Positions 1 through 9,268 of a DNA stretch of 64,000 nucleotides are shown here, piece by piece. The notes under the pieces were generated by a model that was not told where the DNA came from, made no database searches, and was given only the letters and a program-made list of their open reading frames with translations. Source of the DNA: Streptomyces sp. NBC_00461 (lineage in GTDB: Bacteria; Actinomycetota; Actinomycetes; Streptomycetales; Streptomycetaceae). Every line of letters starts with the position of its first letter. Within the stretch, counting starts at the first letter, position 1. Made by a program: the position numbers and the translations under genes. Where the stretch lies: the NCBI RefSeq assembly GCF_036013935.1, contig NZ_CP107902.1, forward strand, positions 4,187,001 to 4,251,000, given 5' to 3'.

Positions 1-95
1 GGCCCTTGCAACGAGAGAAACTCTAGCACCCCGATCCGCGTGCTTGAAAATCCGTTCCGGCCCGGCCGAGGGCAGCGGCACAGGTGGGGCGGGGG

Positions 96-1313
96 CTACT
101 CGTTGGCGGCCCGCGGCCGGTCGCCTTCCTCGTACTGATCGAACAGCGGTGTACGACCGCGCTCCCGCGCCCGCCGAGCGGAAGCCGCACGGCGGGCGTC
201 ACAGCGCCCGTCGCCGTCCGCCCTCTCCTCCTCGGGGGCCGACTCGCCCGGCGCCGCGGCGTCCCGGTGCTCGGCGTCGGAGCCCGCCTGTGCCTCCTGG
301 TCCCGGGCGACGGAACTCGACCGGGCCGAGCTCCACGCGTCGGGGGCCCCGAGGTCCACCTCCGCGGTGGCCCGCGGCGCGACCGGCGCGGTCACGTACG
401 TCGGCAGCGGCACCGGCACCGGGTCCCAGCTGTCGCCGTGCCCTGGCCGTCGCTGCCGCTCGCGCTGCTGGTCGACCCACTCGGCGTGGTCGGTCTGCTC
501 GACGAGGGCGCGGCGGTCGGCGGCGAGCGCGGACAGCCCGGGGTCGGTTTCCTGCTCTGGTCCCTCGTCCGGTTCGTCGGCGTCCACCTCGGCGGCGGCA
601 GCGCGCCGGCGCGGCTGGCGCGAGCGCTCCCGGAGCCGCTGTGCGGCGGCCTCGGCGTGGCGCCGGTCCATCTGGTAGGCGAAACGGCGTCGCTCCTGGG
701 AGCGCAGGTACGCGATGTAGCCGCTGAGCAGTACGGCGGGCACGCCGGGCGCCCAGAGGAACGCGAGCCCTCCGACCGCGGCGACGATCGCGCCGAGCGT
801 GAACGCGATGAAGAGCATCACGGTGGTACGCCGACGGCGCGCGAGCACCTTGGTACGCCGGGCACGCGCTGCGGCCGCTTCCTCCGAGGGCGTGCGCCGG
901 GGGGCGGGTGCCCGCTTCCGTACAGGCGCGGGGGCCGCTGCGGGCGCCGGTGCTTCCACCTGTTCACGTGCCGGTTTCGGATGTCCTGGCGCCTGCGCCG
1001 GTGCCTCCGCTCGCGCCTCGGCGCGTACCTGCGGGCGGGCCGGAGGCATGGCGAAGGCCCGGACGTCCACCGAGTCGGTGACGGCGTCCGGACGACGGGC
1101 GCTGGGCTCCTCCTCTTCGGTGGAGCGCGCCCGCAGGTCCTTGGCGTATCGGCGCTCCATGCCCGCCCGTCCGGACAGCAGCCGGATGGCGGTGCTGAAG
1201 CGTTCCGTCGGACGGGCCTCGTTCAGCTCGTCCTGCCTACGGAGCCACATCGGCACCAAGTAGGCGGCCCAGGCCCCGACAATGACTGCGTAGATGAGGC
1301 CGCTGCTGCTCAC
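96..1313 (-). CDS. sepX: SepX / GlpR-type membrane protein of the division machinery
   Basis: A 405-aa membrane protein. Residues about 5-25 form one hydrophobic segment (SGLIYAVIVGAWAAYLVPMW), followed by a long Ala/Pro/Arg-rich charged linker. A second hydrophobic hairpin lies near residues 165-205 (motif TVMLFIAFTLGAIVAAVGGL), and the C-terminal tail is long and charged. This architecture, together with its place downstream of a MoeA/Glp gene, matches SepX of Streptomyces and the gephyrin-like receptor GlpR of corynebacteria. These proteins link a gephyrin-like protein to septum formation; that function is family knowledge, not visible here. It is the last gene of a minus-strand run, 200 bp after an acetyltransferase gene, so it may have its own promoter. 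The N-terminal segment directly follows the chosen ATG. Confidence 0.85.
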   Translation of the reverse strand: MSSSGLIYAVIVGAWAAYLVPMWLRRQDELNEARPTERFSTAIRLLSGRAGMERRYAKDLRARSTEEEEPSARRPDAVTDSVDVRAFAMPPARPQVRAEARAEAPAQAPGHPKPAREQVEAPAPAAAPAPVRKRAPAPRRTPSEEAAAARARRTKVLARRRRTTVMLFIAFTLGAIVAAVGGLAFLWAPGVPAVLLSGYIAYLRSQERRRFAYQMDRRHAEAAAQRLRERSRQPRRRAAAAEVDADEPDEGPEQETDPGLSALAADRRALVEQTDHAEWVDQQRERQRRPGHGDSWDPVPVPLPTYVTAPVAPRATAEVDLGAPDAWSSARSSSVARDQEAQAGSDAEHRDAAAPGESAPEEERADGDGRCDARRAASARRARERGRTPLFDQYEEGDRPRAANE

Positions 1314-1513
1314 GCCTCACACGGTAGAGGGGTTTGCGTGAGGCCATCTGCCAATTGAGCCGGTGTGTCGCACGATCTGGCTGATATTTCGAACTTTTTT
1401 TGTGACCGATGCGATCAGCAGCCCACCGAGGGCGTGAATTTAATGCCCCGAGGCGGTCGCCGCTCGATCAATTTCGAACATCTATTCAATTCTGCGAACG
1501 CGCCAAGGGGCGG

Positions 1514-2116
1514 CTATGCGGGATTCCCCCGCGTACGTGCCCGCTGCCAGCGGCTCAGCAGCCCGTCCGGCACCTCTTCCGCGGTCAGCGCGAAGACCAG
1601 GTGGTCGCGCCAGGCTCCGTCGATGTGGAGATAACGCGGCCTGAGACCCTCCTCGCGGAATCCGAGTTTCTCCACGACCCGGCGGCTGGGTCCGTTCTCG
1701 GGTCGAATGCAGACCTCGATGCGGTGCAGACCGACGGCCCGGAAACAGTGGTCCACGACGAGTGCCACGGCCGTCGGCATCACTCCGCGACCGGCCACCG
1801 ACTCGTCCACCCAGTAACCGATGTGGCCCGAGCACATCGAACCCCAGGTGATTCCCGCGACCGTCAACTGCCCGACCAGCCGCCCCTGGTACTCGATGAC
1901 GAACGGCAGCATCCGGCCGGAGTTGGCCTCGGACCGAAGGTGGCGGACCATCTGACGGTAGGTCGGCCGGTGCGCGATCGGCCCGCTCGGCGTGGGCGGC
2001 GGAATCGTCGCCTCCCAGGGGCGCAGCCAGTCCCGGTTGCGCCGGTTGACCTCGCGCCAGGCCCGCTGGTCGCGCAGCTTTATCGGCCTGAGGACGATGT
2101 CTCCGTCCGTCAGCAC
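1514..2116 (-). CDS. GNAT family N-acetyltransferase (RimJ/RimL-like)
   Basis: A 200-aa single-domain acetyltransferase. The RimJ/RimL pattern is clear: an opening LRPIKLRDQRAWREVNRRN, a central strand-turn segment GITWGSMCSGHIGYWVDESV, then the acetyl-CoA loop region VAGRGVMPTAVALVVDHCF, and a C-terminal half with VCIRPENGPSRRVVEKLGF followed by a YLHIDGAWRDHLVFALT ending. Family members transfer acetyl groups to protein N-termini or small amines; the substrate here is unknown. It starts 20 bp after mog ends, so it probably shares the molybdenum-cofactor transcript. The same order beside sepX, as I recall it, is common in Streptomyces. Confidence 0.85.
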   Translation of the reverse strand: MLTDGDIVLRPIKLRDQRAWREVNRRNRDWLRPWEATIPPPTPSGPIAHRPTYRQMVRHLRSEANSGRMLPFVIEYQGRLVGQLTVAGITWGSMCSGHIGYWVDESVAGRGVMPTAVALVVDHCFRAVGLHRIEVCIRPENGPSRRVVEKLGFREEGLRPRYLHIDGAWRDHLVFALTAEEVPDGLLSRWQRARTRGNPA

Positions 2117-2136
2117 GACGGGCCAGGATGGGCTGT

Positions 2137-2643
2137 TCAGCTCGCACCCCCAGTGGTGACGCCGGGTCTGGGGTGGTCGCCGCCGCGAATCTGGTCGACG
2201 GCGTGCACCAGCAGGGGTTCAAGGACGGCCAGTCCGTCCTTCACCCCGCCGGTGGAACCCGGCAGATTGACGATCAGCGTCCCTCCCGCCACTCCGGCCA
2301 GGCCCCGGGAGAGCGCGGCGGTGGGCACCTTCTCCCGTCCGAACGCCCTGATGGCCTCCGCGATGCCCGGCACCTCGTAGTCGATCACCGCGCTCGTCGC
2401 TTCGGGTGTGCGGTCGGTGGGTGAGATGCCGGTGCCGCCGGTGGTCACGATCACGTCGTACCCCGCCTCGGCACCCGCACGCAGCGCGGCCTCCACGGGG
2501 TCGCCGTCGGCGACGACCCGCGGACCGTCGACGGCGAAGCCGAGACCTTCGAGGCCGGCGGCGACCCGTGGGCCGCCCTTGTCCTCGTAGACGCCTGAGG
2601 CCGCCCTGTTGGAGGCGGTGACCACCAGAGCTCGGTACGTCAT
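2137..2643 (-). CDS. mog: Molybdenum cofactor biosynthesis protein MogA/MoaB
   Basis: A 168-aa molybdopterin adenylyltransferase-type protein. It adenylates molybdopterin before metal insertion by MoeA. Diagnostic segments are [20 protein letters not shown] at the N-terminus, the substrate loop [20 protein letters not shown], and [20 protein letters not shown] near the C-terminus. The ATG at 2643 overlaps the moaC stop in an ATGA, so the two are translationally coupled. A longer open frame upstream lies inside moaC in another frame and was not used. Confidence 0.92.
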   Translation of the reverse strand: MTYRALVVTASNRAASGVYEDKGGPRVAAGLEGLGFAVDGPRVVADGDPVEAALRAGAEAGYDVIVTTGGTGISPTDRTPEATSAVIDYEVPGIAEAIRAFGREKVPTAALSRGLAGVAGGTLIVNLPGSTGGVKDGLAVLEPLLVHAVDQIRGGDHPRPGVTTGGAS

Positions 2644-3119
2644 GCCCGGCTCCAGTCGCCCGACTTGCCGCCGGTCTTCTCCTCCACCCGTACGTCCGTG
2701 ATGACCGCTCCCTTGTCGACCGCCTTGACCATGTCGATCACGGTGAGCGCGGCGACGGAGACCGCGGTGAGGGCCTCCATCTCGACGCCCGTGCGGTCCG
2801 TGGTCTTCACCGTGGCGAGGATCTCCACGGCGTCGTCCGCGACCGACAGATCCAGTTTCACACCGGACACCGACAACGGGTGGCAGAGCGGGATGAGGTC
2901 CGGGGTGCGCTTGGCGCCCATGATGCCCGCGATGCGCGCGGTGGCCAGGGCGTCGCCCTTGGGGACCCCCTCGCCGCGCAGCAGCTCGACCACTCGGGGT
3001 GAGACGAGGACGCGGCCGCTTGCGCGGGCGGTGCGCGCGGTGACGTCCTTGCCGGACACGTCGACCATACGGGCGGCGCCCGCGTCGTCGATGTGCGTCA
3101 GTCGGTCCTGCGTGTTCAT
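2640..3119 (-). CDS. moaC: Cyclic pyranopterin monophosphate synthase MoaC
   Basis: A 159-aa protein with the MoaC signature: [20 protein letters not shown] at the start, then [20 protein letters not shown] with the conserved LIPLCHPL core, and a C-terminal [20 protein letters not shown] with the catalytic-region Met-Glu-Ala-Leu-Thr. It converts the GTP-derived intermediate to cyclic pyranopterin monophosphate in molybdenum cofactor synthesis. The frame stays open for 21 more codons upstream, but the ATG at 3119 gives the usual family N-terminus. It lies 84 bp after glp/moeA and overlaps mog by four bases. No moaA is seen in this window. Confidence 0.93.
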   Translation of the reverse strand: MNTQDRLTHIDDAGAARMVDVSGKDVTARTARASGRVLVSPRVVELLRGEGVPKGDALATARIAGIMGAKRTPDLIPLCHPLSVSGVKLDLSVADDAVEILATVKTTDRTGVEMEALTAVSVAALTVIDMVKAVDKGAVITDVRVEEKTGGKSGDWSRA

Positions 3120-3203
3120 CTGTGTGGCGCTCCCGGTCCCGGCCCGGCGCGGTGCGGCGCACGGGTCTGCTGTGCGCGACACGGTACCGCCAACCAGGAG
3201 CCC

Positions 3204-4526
3204 TCAGCCGAGCAGGACGACCTCGACCTCGGTGCCGGGCTCGACCGACTCCACGTCCTCGGGGACGACGATCAGCGCGTCGGCGAGCGCGAGGGCCGCG
3301 ACCAGGTGTGATCCGGCGCCGCCGACCGGAGTCACGGAGCCGTCGGCGTACGTCCCGCGCAGGAACTGTCTGCGGCCCTTCGGCGAGGTCAGCGCCTTGC
3401 CGGTGGTCAGGGTCGCGCGGGTGCGCGGCCGGTGGACGTCGTCGAGCCCCATGAGGGTGCGGATCGCGGGGCGGACGAACAGCTCGAAGGAGACGTACGA
3501 CGACACCGGGTTGCCGGGGAGCGCCAGCAGCGGGGTGTGCTCGGGGCCGATGGTGCCGAAGCCCTGGGGCTTGCCGGGCTGCATGGCGATCTTGCGGAAG
3601 TCGATGCCGCTGCCCGCCTCGTCCTCGTCACCGACGTACGAGAGTGCCTCCTTGACGACGTCGTACGCCCCGACGCTCACGCCGCCGGTCGTGACCATGA
3701 GGTCGGCGCGGACGAGCTGGTCCTCGATGGTGGAGCGGAGGGTCTCGGCCTCGTCCGGGACCGCGCCGACGCGGTAGGCGATGGCGCCGGCGTCGCGGGC
3801 GCAGGCCGTGAGGGCGAAGCTGTTGGAGTCGTAGATCTGGCCGCTGCCCAGTTCCTCGTCGGGCTGGACGAGTTCGCTGCCGGTGGACATGACGACTACG
3901 CGCGGGCGCGGGCGCACGCGGACCGTGCCGCGGCCGATCGCGGCGAGCAGGGCGATCTGGGGCGGTCCGAGGACGGTGCCGGCTTCGAGGGCGCGGTCCC
4001 CGGACCTCACGTCGCTGCCCTTCGCGCGCACGTGCGCGCGTGCCTCGGCCGGGCGGTAGACGTGCACGTGGCCCTCGGCGCCCTCGGGGGCCAGGGCCCG
4101 GGCGCGCATGCCGGACACCGGGCCCTCGCCGAGGCCTCCGTCGGTCCACTCGACGGGGACGACGGTCTCGGCGCCGGGCGGGAGCGGGGCGCCGGTCATG
4201 ATGCGGGCGGCCTGGCCGGGGCCCACCTGAAGCAGGTCGGCCTGGCCCGCCGCGACGTCCCCGACGACGTCCAGGACGGCCGGGAACTCCTCGCTCGCGC
4301 CCGCGACATCCGCGACCCGCACCGCGTACCCGTCCATGGAGCTGTTGTCGAACGGCGGCAGCGAGAGCGGCACCGTGACGTCCTCGACCAGGACGCAGCC
4401 CTGTGCGTCCATGAGGTTCAACTCGATGGGATCCAGGGGGCGGACGGTCGCGAGGATGTCCTCCAGGTGCTCGTCCACCGACCAGAGGTGGTCCTGGCCG
4501 GTGGCGCGGGGCGCGGCGCTGCTCAA
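3204..4526 (-). CDS. glp: Gephyrin-like molybdotransferase Glp / MoeA
   Basis: A 440-aa MoeA/gephyrin E-domain protein. The N-terminal part carries LPPFDNSSMDGYAVRVADVA, the family's PxFDxSxMDGYA motif. The middle carries ARIMTGAPLPPGAETVVPVE and a molybdopterin-binding domain with VVVMSTGSELVQPDEELGSG and LMVTTGGVSVGAYDVVKEAL. A ribosome-proximal LLALPGNPVSSYVSFELFVR follows. It inserts molybdenum into adenylated molybdopterin. In actinobacteria a paralogue called Glp instead pairs with the membrane protein GlpR/SepX and takes part in division. Its proximity to sepX favours that dual reading, but sequence alone cannot separate enzyme from scaffold. It follows galU by 4 bp. Confidence 0.9.
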   Translation of the reverse strand: MSSAAPRATGQDHLWSVDEHLEDILATVRPLDPIELNLMDAQGCVLVEDVTVPLSLPPFDNSSMDGYAVRVADVAGASEEFPAVLDVVGDVAAGQADLLQVGPGQAARIMTGAPLPPGAETVVPVEWTDGGLGEGPVSGMRARALAPEGAEGHVHVYRPAEARAHVRAKGSDVRSGDRALEAGTVLGPPQIALLAAIGRGTVRVRPRPRVVVMSTGSELVQPDEELGSGQIYDSNSFALTACARDAGAIAYRVGAVPDEAETLRSTIEDQLVRADLMVTTGGVSVGAYDVVKEALSYVGDEDEAGSGIDFRKIAMQPGKPQGFGTIGPEHTPLLALPGNPVSSYVSFELFVRPAIRTLMGLDDVHRPRTRATLTTGKALTSPKGRRQFLRGTYADGSVTPVGGAGSHLVAALALADALIVVPEDVESVEPGTEVEVVLLG

Positions 4527-4530
4527 CGTG

Positions 4531-5433
4531 CTACATCTCCTCGGCTACGTAACTGCGAAGCCAGGTCCGGAAGTCCGGGCCCAGGTCTTCACGTTCGCAC
4601 GCGAGTCTGACAATGGCACGCAGATAGTCACCGCGGTCGCCGGTGTCATAGCGGCGGCCCTTGAAGACGACTCCGTGCACCGGGCCGCCGACCTTCTCGT
4701 CCTGCGCGAGCTGCTGGAGGGCGTCGGTGAGCTGGATCTCGCCGCCGCGGCCCGGCTCGGTCTCGCGCAGGATGTCGAAGACGTGCGGGTCGAGGACGTA
4801 GCGGCCGATGATGGCGTAGTTCGAGGGGGCGTCCGCCGCGTCCGGCTTCTCGACCATGCCGGTCACCTTGACGACGTCGCCGTCCTCGGTGGCCTCGACG
4901 GCCGCGCATCCGTAGAGGTGGATCTGCGCCGGCGCGACCTCCATGAGCGCGATGACGCTGCCGCCGCGCTGTTCCTGGACCTCCACCATGCGCGCGAGCA
5001 GCGGGTCGCGCGGGTCGATCAGGTCGTCGCCGAGCAGGACGGCGAAGGGCTCGTGGCCGACGTGCGGGGCGGCGCACAGCACGGCGTGACCCAGACCCCG
5101 GGGGTCGCCCTGTCGCACGTAGTGCATGGTCGCGAGGTCGCTGGACTCCTGGACCTTGGCGAGCCGGCTCGCGTCGCCCTTCTTCTGGAGGGCGGACTCG
5201 AGCTCGTAGTTGCGGTCGAAGTGGTCCTCAAGGGGGCGCTTGTTGCGGCCCGTGATCATGAGGACGTCGTCGAGGCCCGCGGACACGGCCTCCTCGACCA
5301 CGTACTGGATCGCCGGCTTGTCGACGACCGGCAGCATCTCCTTGGGAGTGGCCTTGGTGGCCGGCAGGAACCGGGTGCCGAGGCCTGCTGCGGGGATGAC
5401 AGCCTTACTGATCCTTGGGTGCGACTGGGTCAT
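4531..5433 (-). CDS. galU: UTP-glucose-1-phosphate uridylyltransferase GalU
   Basis: A 300-aa bacterial UDP-glucose pyrophosphorylase. The nucleotide-binding signature AVIPAAGLGTRFLPATKATP is at residues 12-31, followed by KEMLPVVDKPAIQYVVEEAV. VQESSDLATMHYVRQGDPRG and LGHAVLCAAPHVGHEPFAVL contribute the sugar-nucleotide pocket, and FAVLLGDDLID supplies the metal-binding Asp. It makes UDP-glucose from UTP and glucose-1-phosphate for envelope glycans. It heads a minus-strand run and is divergent from the 5-formyl-THF cyclo-ligase gene, with about 90 bp between starts. Stop and next start (glp) are 4 bp apart, so the two genes are very probably cotranscribed. Confidence 0.95.
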   Translation of the reverse strand: MTQSHPRISKAVIPAAGLGTRFLPATKATPKEMLPVVDKPAIQYVVEEAVSAGLDDVLMITGRNKRPLEDHFDRNYELESALQKKGDASRLAKVQESSDLATMHYVRQGDPRGLGHAVLCAAPHVGHEPFAVLLGDDLIDPRDPLLARMVEVQEQRGGSVIALMEVAPAQIHLYGCAAVEATEDGDVVKVTGMVEKPDAADAPSNYAIIGRYVLDPHVFDILRETEPGRGGEIQLTDALQQLAQDEKVGGPVHGVVFKGRRYDTGDRGDYLRAIVRLACEREDLGPDFRTWLRSYVAEEM

Positions 5434-5526
5434 GCCGCAACCCTATCCGGTGCCTTTGTTGGGAATCTGTGGCTCCGGTTAATTGGCTCTCATATGAGCG
5501 CATTGGGAAGGGTACGGGTACGACCT

Positions 5527-6147
5527 ATGAGTCACCTCGGACGTGCGGCCGAGCCTGACAAGCGAATGTTGCGGCAAGGGTTCCTCACGGTGAGAAACAG
5601 ATTGACGGCCGATGACCTGCGGGAGGCCGCGACCGCGCTGGCCGAGCGCGCGCTCCGGCTGCCCGAACTGGCGCAGGCCCGCACGGTGGCGGCGTACGTC
5701 TCCGTAGGCAGTGAGCCGGGGACGCTCACGCTGCTGGACGCGCTGCGCGCGCGGGGCGTGCGCGTGCTGCTCCCCGCGCTCCTCCCGGACAACGACCTCG
5801 ACTGGGGCGCGTACGACGGAGAGGGCTCCCTCGCACGGGTCCAACACGGCAGGAAAATGGCCCTCTTCGAGCCGGCCGGGGAGCGCCTGGGCCCGGACGC
5901 CGTGACCGGGGCGGACGTCGTGCTGCTGCCCGGGCTCGCGGTCGACGCGCGCGGGATGCGGCTGGGGCGCGGCGGAGGGTCGTACGACCGTGTCCTCGCG
6001 CGTCTGGAGCGCGCGGGTTCACATCCCGCGTTGGTGGTGCTGCTGTACGACTCGGAGGTCGTCGAGCACGTACCGGAGGAGGCGCACGACCGGCCGGTAC
6101 AGGCGGTGGTGACGCCTTCGGGCGTGCGCCGCTTCGGGAGCGGCTGA
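5527..6147 (+). CDS. 5-formyltetrahydrofolate cyclo-ligase
   Basis: A 206-aa protein that converts 5-formyl-THF to 5,10-methenyl-THF with ATP. The conserved segments are VAAYVSVGSEPGTLTLLDAL, VLLPALLPDNDLDWGAY and the family signature DVVLLPGLAVDARGMRLGRG, continuing GGSYDRVLARL. The start used is the ATG at 5527, about 15 bp after a GGGAAGGG stretch. An ATG 11 codons upstream (5494) is equally in frame and cannot be excluded. The frame is open much further upstream, but that part is the reverse of galU and glp. It converges with the penicillin-acylase gene, with a large hairpin between them. Confidence 0.88.
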   Translation: MSHLGRAAEPDKRMLRQGFLTVRNRLTADDLREAATALAERALRLPELAQARTVAAYVSVGSEPGTLTLLDALRARGVRVLLPALLPDNDLDWGAYDGEGSLARVQHGRKMALFEPAGERLGPDAVTGADVVLLPGLAVDARGMRLGRGGGSYDRVLARLERAGSHPALVVLLYDSEVVEHVPEEAHDRPVQAVVTPSGVRRFGSG

Positions 6148-6162
6148 TCCGCCCTGTCATGC

Positions 6163-6198
6163 GAAATGGCCCTCCACGCGCGCGTGGAGGGCCATTTC
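6163..6198. terminator. Bidirectional terminator between convergent genes
   Basis: A perfect 36-bp palindrome with 18-bp arms, the left arm being GAAATGGCCCTCCACGCG. It lies between the stop of the cyclo-ligase gene (6147) and the stop of the convergent acylase gene (6240). Symmetry and placement suit termination from both sides. Confidence 0.85.
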
Positions 6199-6239
6199 AC
6201 TGCCGTTGCCCTGCCTTGCCTCGCCTTGCCTTCAGCGGC

Positions 6240-8999
6240 TCACGGCTTCAGTACGAGGGTGTCGCTCGTGTCCTTGTCCACGGCCTTGTCCGTGAAGTTC
6301 CAGTCGAGCAGCTCGCCCTTGACCCACTTGCTCGTCTGGTCGGTGTAGTGAGCGCTGTAGGCGTGCCCCGAGGCGCCGGTGAGGTTGATCCACTTCGACT
6401 TGTCGAGGTCGCCGAGGTTGACCACCATGCGCATCGACGGCACCCACACGACGCCGTAGCCGCCGGCGGCGTTCCAGCCGGTGGCGTTGACCGTCGCCTC
6501 GCCGCCGCTGAGCTTCCAGGGACCGCGGTTGAGGATGTACTTCAGGAAACCGGGGCCGTCGGTGCCGAGGGTCTGGTTCTTCAGGAACAGGCGGTGCAGC
6601 CGGCCCCAGCTCCAGGAGTCGATGTCCTTGCCGAGCTTGGCGGTCAGCTCCCAGCGGGCGTCGATCATGGCGCGCGCCAACAGATCGTCACGGTTGTCGT
6701 CCGCGCCCGGCCGGGTGAGCGACTTGGGCGTGGTCCACCAGTCGCTCTTCTTGTCGTTCATGAGGGTGCGCACGACCTCGAACCAGCGGTCGCCGCCGTC
6801 CGGCTGTGCCTGGTCGGCGTCGCGCTGGCCGCACTCACGGACCTTCTTCGTGTCGTCCGCGGGCCCGGTGGTGCTGACGGGATCGACCCACAGGCACTGG
6901 CCCTCGACCCGCAGTTCCTTGGGCAGTTTGTTGCCGAAGGCGAGCTTGAGGACGTTGCGCCAGACCGCGTTGAAGTAGGCCGCGGCCGCCGAGTCGGCGT
7001 CCTGGGTGTAGTCCCAGCCCTCCAGCAGTTCCTGAGCCTGGCGGACGTCCTTGTCCTTGAGGTCGATCTTCAGCAGCTTGGGGACGAGCAGCTTGGCGAT
7101 CTCGCTGCTGTTGTCCAGCTGCATCTGGCGCATGTCGTCGGTGGAGACCTTGCCGCCGCCCTTGATCTTCGACTCGATCAGGTCGGTGATGCGCTGGCTC
7201 CGGGTGCCGTAGCCCCAGTCCGTGGTGAGCGTGTAGGGGTACTTGTCCGGGTCGACCACGGCCTGGTTGGCGGTGACGATGTAGCCGCGCTTCGGGTTGT
7301 ACTCGTAGGGCAGCGCGTCCTGAGGGATGTACCCGGTCCACTTGTAGCCGGAGTCCCAGCCGGGCGCGGGGATGGAGCCGTCGTCCTTCTTCGCGCGCGT
7401 GGGGATCTTCCCGGGCAGTGTGTAGCCGATGTTGTCCTTGTCGGCGTAGACGAGGTTCTGCGAGGGCACGTCGAACAGCTTGGACGCGGAGCGGAATTGG
7501 CTCCAGTTCGAGGCCTTGTCCATCGCGAAGACGGCGTCCATGGAGGTGCCGGGGGCGAGCGCGGTCCAGCGCAGCGCGATGCCGTAGCCGTCGCCGCGGT
7601 CGGGCGCGGCCGTGTCGACGGCTGCCTTCCTGCCGACCTTGACCAGCTCGTCGTCCCGGTCGGACAGCAGCGGCATGCCGTCTGCGGTCTGGCGGACGAT
7701 GATCTTCTTGGCTGCGCCGCCGGCGACCTTGATGGTCTCCTCGCGCGTGGTGAGGGGCTTGACGGTGCCGTCGTACAGGTACCCGTCGCCGCTGAGCTTC
7801 TCCAGGTAGAGGTCGGTGACGTCGACACCGGAGTTGGTCATGCCCCAGGCGATGTCCTGGTTGTGGCCGATGACCACGCCGGGCATGCCCGCGAAGGTGT
7901 AGCCGGTGACGTCGTACTGGCACTTGCTGGAGACGGTGCGGCAGTGCAGGCCCATCTGGTACCAGACGGACGGCAGCGAGGCCGACAGGTGCGGGTCGTT
8001 GGCCAGCAGCGGGTGGCCGGTGATGGTGTGGCTTCCGGCGACGACCCAGGAGTTGGAGCCGATGCCCTGGCCGTTCACGCCGACGGCCGTGGGCACGTCG
8101 TCCAGGACGTTGTAGAGACCCGATAGCTGGCTCTGCAGGGCCGAGCCCGTCGACGTCGAGGACGTGCCCGCCGTGCCGCTGGTGGACGTGCCACTGCCGG
8201 ACGTGCCGCCGTTCTGCTCGAACGTCTTGGTGAGGGCGTTGTACTGGCCCTCCTGGACGATCGCCTTGTTGCGGCTGTAGGGGTAGTCCGGGTACAGGTC
8301 GGCGATCTGCTTGGGGCCGAGCCGGCTGGTCATCAGGGCGCGGTCGATCTCGTCCTGCATGTTGCCGCGCAGGTCCCAGGCCATCGCCTTCAGCCACGAG
8401 ACCGAGTCGACGGGGGTCCACTGCGAGGGCTTGTAGTCGTTGGTGAAGCCCAGTGCCGCGTACTCCAGGGAGATGTCCTTGCCGTCCTTGCCCTGCAGGT
8501 AGGCGTTGACTCCCTTGGCGTAGGCCTGGAGGTACTTCTTGGTGGAGGCCGACAGTTTGGTGTCGTACTCCTTCTTCGCGACGCGGTCCCAGCCCAGGGT
8601 CCGCAGGAACTCGTCGTTCTTGACCTGGCCCTTGCCGAACATCTCCGACAGGCGCCCGGAGGTCATGTGGCGGCGCACGTCCATCTCGTAGAACCGGTCC
8701 TGCGCCTGGACGTAGCCCTGCGCCATGAACAGGTCCGCGTCGGAGGAGGCGTAGATCTGCGGGATGCCGTTGCCGTCGCGCTTGACGTCGACGGGGCCTG
8801 ACAGGCCGTCGAGAGTGATCGATCCCTTCGTCTGCGGGAACGACGCCCGGACGGTGCTGATGGACCAGTACGCCCCGTAGGCGATGCCGCCGATGATGGC
8901 CAGGACCAGGACCAGCACGACCAATCGGGCTTTGCGCCCCTTCTTCCTGCCGGACTTGCCGGGCTTGTCACCCGTTGTGGCGGTGGTGTTGGGGGGCAT
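6240..8999 (-). CDS. Penicillin acylase family protein (Ntn amidohydrolase precursor)
   Basis: A 919-aa precursor. A Lys/Arg-rich N-terminus is followed by one hydrophobic segment at about residues 24-46, which is a signal anchor or Sec signal. The alpha-chain part has VKRDGNGIPQIYASSDADLF and FMAQGYVQAQDRFYEMDVRR. A Gly/Ser/Thr-rich spacer at about 264-290 precedes the cleavage site, where GQGIGSNSWVVAGSHTITGH places the new beta-chain N-terminal nucleophile at Ser315. LLANDPHLSASLPSVWYQMG follows. The family cleaves amides such as acyl-homoserine lactones, beta-lactams or lipopeptides; the substrate cannot be read here. Start 8999 was chosen over an ATG 50 codons upstream because an AAGGAC-type ribosome site precedes it and the upstream extension is low-complexity. 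Confidence 0.88.
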   Translation of the reverse strand: MPPNTTATTGDKPGKSGRKKGRKARLVVLVLVLAIIGGIAYGAYWSISTVRASFPQTKGSITLDGLSGPVDVKRDGNGIPQIYASSDADLFMAQGYVQAQDRFYEMDVRRHMTSGRLSEMFGKGQVKNDEFLRTLGWDRVAKKEYDTKLSASTKKYLQAYAKGVNAYLQGKDGKDISLEYAALGFTNDYKPSQWTPVDSVSWLKAMAWDLRGNMQDEIDRALMTSRLGPKQIADLYPDYPYSRNKAIVQEGQYNALTKTFEQNGGTSGSGTSTSGTAGTSSTSTGSALQSQLSGLYNVLDDVPTAVGVNGQGIGSNSWVVAGSHTITGHPLLANDPHLSASLPSVWYQMGLHCRTVSSKCQYDVTGYTFAGMPGVVIGHNQDIAWGMTNSGVDVTDLYLEKLSGDGYLYDGTVKPLTTREETIKVAGGAAKKIIVRQTADGMPLLSDRDDELVKVGRKAAVDTAAPDRGDGYGIALRWTALAPGTSMDAVFAMDKASNWSQFRSASKLFDVPSQNLVYADKDNIGYTLPGKIPTRAKKDDGSIPAPGWDSGYKWTGYIPQDALPYEYNPKRGYIVTANQAVVDPDKYPYTLTTDWGYGTRSQRITDLIESKIKGGGKVSTDDMRQMQLDNSSEIAKLLVPKLLKIDLKDKDVRQAQELLEGWDYTQDADSAAAAYFNAVWRNVLKLAFGNKLPKELRVEGQCLWVDPVSTTGPADDTKKVRECGQRDADQAQPDGGDRWFEVVRTLMNDKKSDWWTTPKSLTRPGADDNRDDLLARAMIDARWELTAKLGKDIDSWSWGRLHRLFLKNQTLGTDGPGFLKYILNRGPWKLSGGEATVNATGWNAAGGYGVVWVPSMRMVVNLGDLDKSKWINLTGASGHAYSAHYTDQTSKWVKGELLDWNFTDKAVDKDTSDTLVLKP

Positions 9000-9268
9000 C
9001 GCTGTCCTTGCTGTCCTCACGCGAGCGGCAGGGGGTCTGTGACGTTGAATGAGCGCTGGAGCAACCATAGGCGCAGGGCCTTGCGGCCCTTGACGCGGAG
9101 TCGGGAACGAGCGGGGACGGGCGTTCGATCTTGCCTCCAGGAGTGTCAAGAGATCGTCAAGAGTTAGGTAAGGTAACGAAGTACCTGGGTGCGGAGTTCA
9201 CCGGCTTCGTGTCCTATGTACGTGAGCTCCCGCGCGGGATGCGCGTGAGCCAGGGAAGGGAACGGCCG

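Noticed and set aside
4336..5526. An upstream extension of the cyclo-ligase frame
   Set aside because: It is the reverse-strand shadow of glp and galU, both of which are clear genes.
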